The position numbers were made by a program, and so were the translations under genes. Of a DNA stretch of 64,000 nt, positions 53,101 to 61,264 are shown piece after piece. How positions within the stretch are numbered: the stretch's first letter is position 1; each line of letters starts with the position of its first letter. Where the stretch lies: NCBI RefSeq assembly GCF_016924755.1, contig NZ_JAFFJX010000002.1:620001-684000 (forward strand). Reading direction: 5' to 3'. This DNA comes from Longitalea arenae. GTDB taxonomy: Bacteria > Bacteroidota > Bacteroidia > Chitinophagales > Chitinophagaceae. Under the pieces are notes generated by a model. It had not been told where the DNA came from and searched no databases. It was given only the letters and a program-made list of their open reading frames with translations.

Positions 53101-53461
53101 CCAGAGCACGGCGGTGCTGCGCCGCTGGCGTAAGCCGGGCGACATAACCGACATTCCGCGCGGCATCATTGGCGGCGGTTATAACTGGCTGGGCAGCGAC
53201 CGCTATGTGGAAGACGCTTCTTATCTCCGCTTCCGCACCGTTAGTGTTCGTTATACGTTCGATGATAAATTCCTGAAGAAAGCAAAAATGAAAAGCCTCA
53301 GCGCCTTCTTTACGATGGAGAACCTGTATACCTGGACCGCCTACACCGGCCAGGATCCCGAGGTGAGCAGCCGTGGTTCCGATCCGTTTCGCGTGGCTTT
53401 TGATAATTCAATGACGCCGCCTTCCAAAATGTTCACTATCGGGTTACAGGCTGGTTTCTAA
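50183..53461 (+). CDS. SusC/RagA-family TonB-dependent transporter
   Basis: A 1092-residue SusC. Signal peptide (~1-25, ending LQAQ), carboxypeptidase-regulatory-like domain (~35-120, RGKVTDKKTKEAMQGVSV...SYVGYRSV), pre-plug EVIVTASRGVDNGLGNTSQR, and the plug with LQGRLAGVDI and IRIRGVSSINSTGNPLIVVDG. An EF-hand-like DINHDGNINYMD lies near residue 910. The barrel ends IGLQAGF. It is a paralogue of the SusC at 3478 by length and by the NGLGNTSxR segment, and is paired with the SusD 39 bases downstream. Confidence 0.96.
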   Translation: MKKLYKRYCLLLFLLPLGCMGLQAQSAGAAGDQLVIRGKVTDKKTKEAMQGVSVSEMDKDGRFVKGAVTDIEGNYILKITNPKNRISVSYVGYRSVSVNINGRTTIHFQLEIGGADFEEVIVTASRGVDNGLGNTSQRKLTTSVATIAAKQMEEMQAVSIDQALQGRLAGVDITASSGDPGAAMNIRIRGVSSINSTGNPLIVVDGMPYETEIPSDFNFGTADEQGYAQLLNISPADINTITVLKDAAATAVWGSRAANGVLVITTKRGSRGRPSLSYTFKGSAAILPNAIPMLNGDQYSTLIPEAYMNRNGLSLNTQSAREFNYDPNDPYWFYNYSNNINWVDAISRQGFLHDHTLSMSGGGEKARYYASIGYFDQKGTTIGTALNRINTRINLDYTISDRIKTFTSISYTHTNQRRNYLSSNDGAIRGVAYLKMPNMSVFEYDELGNLTPNYFSPSSNVQGSYSRIYNPVAMASEAKYNVLGERIVPRFQVEYALVRNLLRATFDVLFDINNTQNSSFLPQVATGRPNTETVVNRAYNGDIDMFGVTTRTSLSYTPILKNTDHNLAASLNIFTNDFKSVNQELMTSNTASSLLVDPAVPSRTQNAELQAVSGSSQTRSIGTVVEVRYDYKDKYLFSATLRGDGNSRFGPAYRYGLFPGGSFAWRISDESFMKSFKYLDDLRFRLSYALAGNAPRRDYSFYNTYSTYGTSYLGSNGVYPSSMELQNLRWETVHGFNTGFNISLFKGRLRADVDLYRNRTKDLFFDNLQIASFTGFSTVNMNVGTMDNQGWELAVWTQPYKKGDLTIGFDLNISNNQNIIRAISEFYPSTKGDVGNNGEYMRKLQIDNPFGSFYGFRYKGVYADQAATIARGADGKPVISPNGQEVYMRFNYPSADYIFQPGDAIYEDINHDGNINYMDVVYLGNSNPKLAGGFGLSITYRKIKISSFFSFRYDYDIVNATKMNTSSMHDFDNQSTAVLRRWRKPGDITDIPRGIIGGGYNWLGSDRYVEDASYLRFRTVSVRYTFDDKFLKKAKMKSLSAFFTMENLYTWTAYTGQDPEVSSRGSDPFRVAFDNSMTPPSKMFTIGLQAGF

Positions 53462-53500
53462 GCGAATGATCATTGTGTCGATACTTTTAAATAGCAACAT

Positions 53501-54970
53501 ATGAAAAAAGCACCTTTCTATATACTGTTGATCTGGGTGGCTGCCGGTTCTGGCTCGTGTAAAAAATGGCTCAACCTGAAACCGGAGAACGGGATCGTGG
53601 GCGATGAGTTCTGGAATACCAAGGAACAGGTGGATGCAGCCGTAACGGGCATCTACACTTCTCTACAGCTCAATACCGAACTCTTTTTTATCTGGGGCGA
53701 AGCACGGGCCGATATGGTGACGCCAGCCGTAAGGGCCAGCCAGGACGAACTGGATATGGTGAACCTCAATATGCTGCCCAATAACAGCTTTGTGAACTGG
53801 CGCAGTTTTTATCAGTCCATCAATTACTGCAATACCGTTATACAAATGGCGCCCGGCGTGTTGCAAAAAGACAATACCTTTACGCGGGAGCACCTGAACC
53901 GGGCGGTGGGCGAAGCGCAGGCAATCAGAGCCCTGTTATATTTTTACCTCGTTCGCAGTTTTGGCGAAGTGCCCCTGAAATTAGATGCTACGCTGAGTGA
54001 TAAGAATATTCAGAATCTTCCAAAAAGCAGTAGCGCCGAAGTACTGGAACAGATCGTTAGCGATCTCAGGAATGCAGAAGCAGGCCTGCCAATGACCTAT
54101 GGCGCCATTGACCAGGACAAGGGCCGCGTTACCAGGTATGCCGTGAATGCCATCCTGGCCGATGTTTACTTATGGATGGACCGCTATGAAGATGCCATCA
54201 GGGAATGCGACAAGATCATAACATCGAATAAATTCTCCCTGGTCAGCGGCTTTAATTTCTTCACAAGCATTTTCTACCTGGGAAATTCTCCGGAAAGTAT
54301 TTTCGAGCTGCAATTCGATCTCCAGCGGTTAAATCCCTTCTATACCATGCACCACCCCGATAACCGGCGGTGGAGCGCTTCACAGCTCTTGCCGGAGAAT
54401 GTATATGGCATCGATATGGTGAGCCCTGTGCCGCAGGCCGATGCCCGGGGAGATGAGCGTTCTTTCCGCAGTACTGATTTTACCATCTGGAAATATATAG
54501 GCGCCGACGACAATGGCGACAATTTCCGCGAAAGGGATCAGTCATTCGCTCATTGGATCTTTTACCGGTATGCAGATATCCTGTTGTTGAAAGCAGAGGC
54601 GATGAATGAAATGAACCAGCCGCTGGAAGCTTCCCGGATAGTTAAGACGATCCGTAACAGGGCCAATGCCATCGATTTTAAGATCATGGATAGCCTCAAT
54701 AAAGAACCCATGTCGGTTTATATCCTGGAAGAAAGGCAACGCGAGCTGGCCTTCGAAGGAAAACGCTGGTACGATGTATTGCGGAATGCCAAAAGGAATG
54801 ATTACCGGCGGCGGCAATTGTTGCTCGATCTGGCCGCCCGGAGTATGCCGGCCGATCGCAAACAAGCTGCCTTCAATCGCCTGCTCGATAACAACAGCCA
54901 TTATTTTCCTGTGTACTTCTACGAGCTGCAAACAAACAAATTGCTTGAACAAAATCCCTTTTACAAATAG
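53501..54970 (+). CDS. SusD/RagB-family surface glycan-binding lipoprotein
   Basis: A 489-residue SusD with lipobox GSGSC (Cys20) followed by KKWLNLKPENG. Helical core VGEAQAIRALLYFYLVRSFGEVPL and C-terminal LEERQRELAFEGKRWYDVLRNAK. The end reads YFPVYFYELQTNKLLEQNPFYK. Its N-terminal half (FIWGEARADMVTP) parallels FITWGEFRADLVSP in the SusD at 6779, supporting the duplicated operon. It lies 16 bases before a fasciclin gene. Confidence 0.95.
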   Translation: MKKAPFYILLIWVAAGSGSCKKWLNLKPENGIVGDEFWNTKEQVDAAVTGIYTSLQLNTELFFIWGEARADMVTPAVRASQDELDMVNLNMLPNNSFVNWRSFYQSINYCNTVIQMAPGVLQKDNTFTREHLNRAVGEAQAIRALLYFYLVRSFGEVPLKLDATLSDKNIQNLPKSSSAEVLEQIVSDLRNAEAGLPMTYGAIDQDKGRVTRYAVNAILADVYLWMDRYEDAIRECDKIITSNKFSLVSGFNFFTSIFYLGNSPESIFELQFDLQRLNPFYTMHHPDNRRWSASQLLPENVYGIDMVSPVPQADARGDERSFRSTDFTIWKYIGADDNGDNFRERDQSFAHWIFYRYADILLLKAEAMNEMNQPLEASRIVKTIRNRANAIDFKIMDSLNKEPMSVYILEERQRELAFEGKRWYDVLRNAKRNDYRRRQLLLDLAARSMPADRKQAAFNRLLDNNSHYFPVYFYELQTNKLLEQNPFYK

Positions 54971-54986
54971 CTAAAGCGATTGCTGT

Positions 54987-56645
54987 ATGAAAACGAAACT
55001 GACTGCATTGCTGATCACGATACTGGCTGCGTTATGCGCCGGCAGTTGTAAAAAGCATGACCTGCGGCTTACCACTACCGACGATGTGAATATCAGCAGC
55101 TATCTCGCGAAATATCCCGACTCGTTTTCGCTCTGGTCCGGGATCCTGCAACGAACGGAGATCAGCAATTTCCTGGACATGTATGGTTCCTACACGGTAT
55201 TTGCACCAACCAATTCGGGGGTGCAGGCCTGGCTGAATGCCAATAATATTGTGGATGTAGGCTCGGCCGATGTCGACCTCTTAAAGGATATCGTGAAGTT
55301 CCATATCCTGGAAGATACCCTTACAACACCGTCGTTCAAAGATGGCAAGTTGCCGGTGCCCACGATGCACGGACAGTTCATCATTACCGGCGCCACCAAT
55401 GAAGGCGGCGTTTCCAGGTACCGCATCAACCGCCAGGCCCTGGTGACAGCATCCAATATCAGGCTGGGAAACGGTTATGTACATGTGATCAACCAGGTGC
55501 TGGAGCCGGCCAGGCAAACCGTGGCGCAACAATTAGCCGCCAATCCCGATTACTCCATCTTCGTGGAGGCATTAAAAGAAACCGGCTTTTACAGGGTATT
55601 AGACAGCATCTATAGCGATTCCAGCAGGCGGTGGAAAACGGTCCTGGCCGAAACGAACCAGGCGCTGGCCGATAGTGGTATTCACTCATACGCTGCGCTG
55701 AAGGCCAAATATTCAAACACCCATCCCGCAGATCCGTCAGACAGTCTCAACCTCTATATCGCATATCATATAATACCGGGTATTCAGTTCCTGGGAGATA
55801 TTATCAATGCACCTTCTTACCTCACCATGCAGCCGCAGGAAGTGATCAGTACGAAACTCATCAATAACGAAGTGGTGATCAATGAAGATGAATTCAACGG
55901 AGTGGTAGAAAAGGGCGTATTGTTACTGCGGAACAAAAGCGACAATGCCGCCACCAATGGCGTATGGCACACTGCCCATGCCCATTTTGCCGCCAAACTG
56001 CGCAAACCCACAGCGGTTTACTGGGACCTGGCCACTTTTCCCGAGATCATGAAGCAACCGGCATATTATGGAAAACAGGGATTTACTTTTAACAAGAGCA
56101 GCCAGGAAGACCGCCCCATCAGGGATATCGACTGGCATTACAATGGAGAGAACTATGTAAGTTATATCTATAACACAACGCATTCTTTTACGAATTACGC
56201 CTGCAAGACCGATGCCCTGCAAATTCCCCTCGGCGCTCCTTCCAACAACAATCGCGCGCAATGGGTTGAGTTTAGCACACCGCCTATCATCAAAGGCAGG
56301 TATAAAGTATGGATCTGCTATCGCAACCGGAATTCAGTGACGATCAATGTGCGGGTAAATGGTGAGCTCATGCAAAGACCAATCAATGTAGGCCAGGGAT
56401 ACCCGGGTGGAAACGATACGGAACTTGAATCCCTGGGCTGGAAGAAATATACATTGGGCGGATCTTTTGCCGGCAGGCTGGCAGGCACTGTTGAGCTGAG
56501 AACCACGGAAAGGCATAAGCTGCGGTTCGAAGCTGTATCCGGTTCAAACCGCGAGATCATTTTTGATATGGTGCATTTTATTCCGGTTGACCAGGTGCAG
56601 TACCTGCCGCGTTTTGCACCCGACGGGTCTATGGTATGGCAATAA
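54987..56645 (+). CDS. Fasciclin-domain lipoprotein with C-terminal beta-sandwich-like module
   Basis: A 552-residue lipoprotein with lipobox AGSC (Cys21) followed by KKHDLRL. Two FAS1 units: ~45-175 (YTVFAPTNSGVQAWLN...VHVINQVLEPA) and ~180-335 (TVLAETNQALADSGI, HIIPG, VWHTAHAHF). The last ~200 residues form a different domain (GRYKVWICYRNRNSVTINVRVNGELM..., AGTVELRTTERHKLRFEAV, FDMVHFIPV), like a jelly-roll. The same layout is seen at 8269, and the HIIPG and GRYK/GKYK anchors align. Predicted surface glycan-binding protein; binding has not been shown. Confidence 0.86.
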   Translation: MKTKLTALLITILAALCAGSCKKHDLRLTTTDDVNISSYLAKYPDSFSLWSGILQRTEISNFLDMYGSYTVFAPTNSGVQAWLNANNIVDVGSADVDLLKDIVKFHILEDTLTTPSFKDGKLPVPTMHGQFIITGATNEGGVSRYRINRQALVTASNIRLGNGYVHVINQVLEPARQTVAQQLAANPDYSIFVEALKETGFYRVLDSIYSDSSRRWKTVLAETNQALADSGIHSYAALKAKYSNTHPADPSDSLNLYIAYHIIPGIQFLGDIINAPSYLTMQPQEVISTKLINNEVVINEDEFNGVVEKGVLLLRNKSDNAATNGVWHTAHAHFAAKLRKPTAVYWDLATFPEIMKQPAYYGKQGFTFNKSSQEDRPIRDIDWHYNGENYVSYIYNTTHSFTNYACKTDALQIPLGAPSNNNRAQWVEFSTPPIIKGRYKVWICYRNRNSVTINVRVNGELMQRPINVGQGYPGGNDTELESLGWKKYTLGGSFAGRLAGTVELRTTERHKLRFEAVSGSNREIIFDMVHFIPVDQVQYLPRFAPDGSMVWQ

Positions 56646-56663
56646 TCATTCAAGCAATAATTC

Positions 56664-58037
56664 ATGATCATGAAACAATATTTATATAAAGCAGGGATGA
56701 TGGTTGGGCTGGCCTGTACCATACTGCAGGGTTGTAATAAATGGAAAGATCATACAGCCATTACTGACCCTGAGCTCAATAAGAACCTGTTACAGCAGAT
56801 AGAGGAAGTGCCGGAACTCAGCCGGTTTGCAGATTTGCTGGTGAAGTCAGGCTACGGCCAGTTGATCGCCGGTTCGAAAAATTATACGGTATTTGCACCG
56901 GTGAATGCCGCTTTGGCTTCGCTCGATCCCTCTATTGAAGCAGATACTGCCCGGCTGCGGCTTTTTGTGGGCAATCATATCAGTAACCAGCTGTTTAAGG
57001 TTACAGGTAACGAGCCCTTGCGCCTGCTGATGATCAATAACAAATATAACAACCTGCAGGGGCATACGATAGAAGAGGCATCGATCACTGTGGCCAACCG
57101 CTATGGAAAAAATGGATACCTGAATATCATCGATAAGGTGGTGCCTGCTTTATCAAACGCCTGGGAATTTGTGAATAAGGATCCGCAAATGCCGGCCCGG
57201 CAGAAAGCATTTTTACTTTCGCAAAAAGATTCCACCGGTACAAATACCTACCTGGCCACGATCGCTGATCTGAGGGATGAAAAAAAGCAGTACACTTTTT
57301 TTGTATTGGCCGACACGGCCTGGGATGCAGAGCTTAACAACTTTAAACCCTTTTTTGTATTGGAAAGCGGCAATACCGACAGTACCCTCGATGCTGCAGG
57401 CAGGGCAGTGGCCCGCGACCTGGTTCTGGATACCGTGTATCGGCCTGCGTTCATTCCTGACACCGTTTTATCGCGGTATAATACAAAGCTGGGCATTGCC
57501 AAAAATGACATTGCGCAAACCATAAAACTGAGTAATGGTATTGTTTATATCATGCGCCGTTTGCCGGTGCTGCCTAAGCACAAATTTCAGCCCTATGTTA
57601 TCCAGGGCGAAGATTACCAGTTTTACCGGGTCGACAGAAGGAATGTTACTTATCTCAGGGATAAATTCAATCCGGTCACCGGCAGGGATATGCGTGATGT
57701 GCTCGTATGGGACCATAATGTTGCCCAGTTTTACCTGGGTTACCACCTGCCAAACGTACCAGCCATGAAATATAAAGCTTACTGGGTGGCGCTGCATGAT
57801 AATATCAACAGTAATACCGGCAGTTTTAAACAGCTGTTGGGAATAGGGACTTTCAATTCAAGCAGGTTAGCGTATACAACGGTGAACCCGAATAATTTCA
57901 ATGAAGTATACCTGGGGGAATTTACCCTTCCCTATTACAATGCCATGCTGAACCTGTATTTGACGGCAGATAACAACACCAACGACGATGCCAATAAGAT
58001 CACGGTAGATTATATCAGACTGGAACCTGTATTATAA
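56664..58037 (+). CDS. Short fasciclin-domain lipoprotein
   Basis: A 457-residue protein from 56664, or 455 from the second ATG at 56670. The signal peptide ends in LQGC followed by NKWKDH. One FAS1 unit is clear (~45-175, YTVFAPVNAALASL, then LNIIDKVVPAL), followed by a diverged second unit (FFVLADTAWDAELNNF). The last ~150 residues are probably a beta-sandwich (YRVDRRNVTYLRDKFNP..., ITVDYIRLEPV). It lies 18 bases after the previous fasciclin gene and 27 bases before susC. It has no counterpart in operon A and may be a third, extra binding protein. Confidence 0.83.
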   Translation: MIMKQYLYKAGMMVGLACTILQGCNKWKDHTAITDPELNKNLLQQIEEVPELSRFADLLVKSGYGQLIAGSKNYTVFAPVNAALASLDPSIEADTARLRLFVGNHISNQLFKVTGNEPLRLLMINNKYNNLQGHTIEEASITVANRYGKNGYLNIIDKVVPALSNAWEFVNKDPQMPARQKAFLLSQKDSTGTNTYLATIADLRDEKKQYTFFVLADTAWDAELNNFKPFFVLESGNTDSTLDAAGRAVARDLVLDTVYRPAFIPDTVLSRYNTKLGIAKNDIAQTIKLSNGIVYIMRRLPVLPKHKFQPYVIQGEDYQFYRVDRRNVTYLRDKFNPVTGRDMRDVLVWDHNVAQFYLGYHLPNVPAMKYKAYWVALHDNINSNTGSFKQLLGIGTFNSSRLAYTTVNPNNFNEVYLGEFTLPYYNAMLNLYLTADNNTNDDANKITVDYIRLEPVL

Positions 58038-58064
58038 GCTTTTCATTCGATTTATACCAAAACA

Positions 58065-61000
58065 ATGCGTACAACAAAAATATTGAAACTGCTTATCCTG
58101 GTGCCCCTGCTGGCAGCCTGTACCCGCACCGCTTCTGCACAGGATACCACGGGGAATAAAGACATAATTGTTATCAGCCGGCCCGGAATGCCTTTCAGTG
58201 GTACGATAACCGATGCCGCTACGAAAAAGGGATTAGCCGGCATCCGCGTACAGGTTCCGAATTTTTCCGCGGCCATTACCGATAGTACCGGGCAATTTGC
58301 GCTGAAAGTGCCTTCTTATAAAAGCACAATCGTAGTGGAAGGGGAAGGATATAATTCCCGGAGTATTCCACTAAAAGGCCGTAGAACGGTCATGGTGGCA
58401 TTACTTGACGAAAGCCATACATCTTACAATGAAGAGCTGACCCTGCCAATTGGCCCGAAAAGCCGGTTGGCGGTTACAGAAGCAGTGAACCACTATCATG
58501 TAAATGCCGCCTGGGACAGGCCCATGGAAATGGCAGATGCCCTGCTGCAGGGTAAAGCGCCCGGCTTACACGTGATCCGGCGTTCAGGCGCACAGGGTGT
58601 AGGCGCCAATATGTATATAAGAGGTTTCAATTCATTGTATGCGACCAATAAACCGCTCATCGTTATCGACAACATGTTGTTCGATGCCAACGAATACGGG
58701 GAAAGCATCATTGCCAATAATTACACGAATCCGATGGCGCTGATCGATGTGAAGGATATTGACCACGTAACGGTATTGAAAGACGCCAGCAGTATTTATG
58801 GCACAAAAGGCGCAAATGGCGCGATCATCATTACCACGGAAAGGCCCAGGACTCATGCTACGCATATCGACTTTGTGCTGAACAGTGGATTTAACCAGGC
58901 GCCATCTGAGCTGCCGGTGATGAATGCGGGAGATTACCGGCTCTACCTCGAAGAAGTGCTGCAAAGTAAAGGACTTAACCAGGAACAGATCAAAGCCCAG
59001 CCATACATGAATGATGATCCTGCCAATCCCTTATATGCCCAGTATCATTTTAATACCAACTGGCAGCGGCGTGTACTGGCGAACAGCTTCGATCAGAACT
59101 GTTTTGTAAAGATCAGGGGTGGCGATAACATTGCCATGTACGGATTGAGCATGGGCTTTACAAAGAATAATGGCATTGTTAAACAAACGGATCTTACGCG
59201 TTACAATACCCGCTTTAATGCCGAATTCAATTTTACCAAACGTTTTGCCGGCAGAACCAATTTGTCGTTCAGTTACAATGAACAGCAGTTGAAAGACCAG
59301 GGTATGGCCGACAGAACGGCGCCCCTGTACCTTTCGCTGATCAAAGCGCCTTTCCTGAACGATCGCGAGGTGAATGATAAAGGGGTGGAATCTCCCAATT
59401 TGGCTGAACGTGACACCCTTGGTGTTACGAACCCCTCGGCCATCATTGAGCATATGCGGGCATCGAACAAATATTATCGCTTTTATGGTTCTTTCGATTT
59501 CGGCTATGAATTGTTCCGGAATGTAAAAGCAAGCACCCTGGTTGGCCTGGTATTCGATAAGATGCGCGAAAACTTTTTCATTCCGCGCAAAGGGATCACC
59601 AATGATACCTTGTCGAATGCAATTGCCGACAGCCGTATGGGCACCCAGGTAAAGCGCTTGTTCACTATCTATAACGATACCCGTATCGAATACAAAAAGG
59701 GCTACAAAGACATCCATCAGGGAGCGGCCAGGCTGGGCATGCGCTTTCAGCAAAACAAAGCGGGGCAACATTATGCCCTGGGTTTCAATTCTGCTACCGA
59801 CGATCTTACCAGTGTGCAGAATGGAGTAAATGCGCTGCGCCAGGTGGGCGGCGGGATCGGCGACTGGAACTGGTTGAACTTTTATTTCAACACGGAATAT
59901 GCGTTCCGGAATAAAATATTCCTTTCCCTGAATGCCGCTATGGATGGTTCATCGAGGTTTGGACCAGAAGCGCCGAACGGCATAAGACTGGCCGGGCGCC
60001 GTTTTCCGGTGATGCCTGCTGTGGGCGTTTCCTGGCTTCTTTCATCGGAGGATTTTATGGCCAATGTGCCCATCGACCTCCTGAAGCTTAGGGCTGGCTG
60101 GAGTATTACGGGTAATGATGATATTGGAAATTATAATAGCGGCCATACCTATATTTCGCAAAACCTGCTGGGCGCGCAGGGGCTTGTTCGGCGTGGTTTG
60201 GCAAATCCTGCTTTGCAATGGGAAACGGTAAGCAAAGGCAATCTTGGATTGGATCTTGCTTTGTGGCACGATAGAGTATATATCAGCCTGGATGCCTACC
60301 AGCATAGAACAAGCAATATGCTGGTTTACCACCCATTAGCTCCGCTCAGTGGTTTCGAATATGCCCTCACGAATGATGGCAGTATGGAGAACAGGGGGCT
60401 GGAAGCCAGTGTACATGTGCGGCTGGTTAACCGGCAGCAATTTACCTGGGATATTGGGATCAATGCGGCCATGAACAAGAATAAAATAGGCACGGTGCCC
60501 GACAGCCAATTGTTTACTGCTTATGCAGGCGCTACTATCCTAACGGCTGCCGGTAAACCGGCCAGCCAATTCTATGGGCATCTTACCAATGGCGTTTTTG
60601 CCAGTGATGCAGAAGCGGCTGCCCTGGCCAAACGTAATCCCGATGGTTCTGTCTCTTCATTTAAAGGAGGTGATGTTCGCTTTCTTGACCTGGACGATAA
60701 TAAGGTCATCGACGATGGCGATCGTAGCGTTATTGGCGATCCCAATCCGGATTATACAGGAGCTTTCAGCAACCGTATAAAATGGAAGCGCTTCGAATTG
60801 AATGCGCTCTTCACTTTCAGTAAGGGCGGTGACATCTACAATTATCTGCGCTACCGGCTGGAAGCTGCCAGCGGTACCGGAAACCAGTTGGCAAGTGTGA
60901 ACAACCGGTGGCGGGGCGAAGGGCATATTACTGATATGCCCAGGGCCAGTTGGGGCGACCCTACGGGCAATAACCGGTTCAGCGATCGCTGGATAGAAGA

Positions 61001-61238
61001 TGGTTCTTACCTGCGGTTACGCCATCTGTCACTGCAGTATGATCTCCCGGTACATCCCAATGGTTTTGTAAAAAACTTTACCCTTTATGGCTCCGCGGTA
61101 AATGTATTTACACTTACCCGGTACAAGGGTTACGATCCCGAATTCAGTGCCAGCCCCGCTGTATTTACCCAGGGCATTGATACCGGTTTGGATCCTTTGT
61201 ATCGCACAGTTACGCTGGGTGTAAGACTGGGTCTATAA
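58065..61238 (+). CDS. SusC-family TonB-dependent transporter (diverged plug)
   Basis: A 1057-residue SusC. The N-terminus reads LLAACTRTASAQ, which could be a lipobox, but the AxAQ cleavage site makes a normal signal peptide more likely. The carboxypeptidase-regulatory-like domain (~45-130) is diverged. The plug has LLQGKAPGLHV and MYIRGFNSLYATNKPLIVIDN, where IRIRG is replaced by YIRGF. A DLDDNKVIDDGD motif lies near residue 885. The barrel ends GVRLGL. It resembles the SusC at 9818 in the region after the plug (a KGLNQEQIK-type segment). It is paired with the SusD 26 bases downstream. Confidence 0.93.
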   Translation: MRTTKILKLLILVPLLAACTRTASAQDTTGNKDIIVISRPGMPFSGTITDAATKKGLAGIRVQVPNFSAAITDSTGQFALKVPSYKSTIVVEGEGYNSRSIPLKGRRTVMVALLDESHTSYNEELTLPIGPKSRLAVTEAVNHYHVNAAWDRPMEMADALLQGKAPGLHVIRRSGAQGVGANMYIRGFNSLYATNKPLIVIDNMLFDANEYGESIIANNYTNPMALIDVKDIDHVTVLKDASSIYGTKGANGAIIITTERPRTHATHIDFVLNSGFNQAPSELPVMNAGDYRLYLEEVLQSKGLNQEQIKAQPYMNDDPANPLYAQYHFNTNWQRRVLANSFDQNCFVKIRGGDNIAMYGLSMGFTKNNGIVKQTDLTRYNTRFNAEFNFTKRFAGRTNLSFSYNEQQLKDQGMADRTAPLYLSLIKAPFLNDREVNDKGVESPNLAERDTLGVTNPSAIIEHMRASNKYYRFYGSFDFGYELFRNVKASTLVGLVFDKMRENFFIPRKGITNDTLSNAIADSRMGTQVKRLFTIYNDTRIEYKKGYKDIHQGAARLGMRFQQNKAGQHYALGFNSATDDLTSVQNGVNALRQVGGGIGDWNWLNFYFNTEYAFRNKIFLSLNAAMDGSSRFGPEAPNGIRLAGRRFPVMPAVGVSWLLSSEDFMANVPIDLLKLRAGWSITGNDDIGNYNSGHTYISQNLLGAQGLVRRGLANPALQWETVSKGNLGLDLALWHDRVYISLDAYQHRTSNMLVYHPLAPLSGFEYALTNDGSMENRGLEASVHVRLVNRQQFTWDIGINAAMNKNKIGTVPDSQLFTAYAGATILTAAGKPASQFYGHLTNGVFASDAEAAALAKRNPDGSVSSFKGGDVRFLDLDDNKVIDDGDRSVIGDPNPDYTGAFSNRIKWKRFELNALFTFSKGGDIYNYLRYRLEAASGTGNQLASVNNRWRGEGHITDMPRASWGDPTGNNRFSDRWIEDGSYLRLRHLSLQYDLPVHPNGFVKNFTLYGSAVNVFTLTRYKGYDPEFSASPAVFTQGIDTGLDPLYRTVTLGVRLGL

Positions 61239-61264
61239 GCTAATACGACAAACATTATTGCATT

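Noticed and set aside
58065..61238. Lipoprotein interpretation of the SusC N-terminus (LLAAC)
   Set aside because: SusC proteins are barrels cleaved by signal peptidase I, and an ASAQ site follows directly; the lipobox is probably fortuitous.
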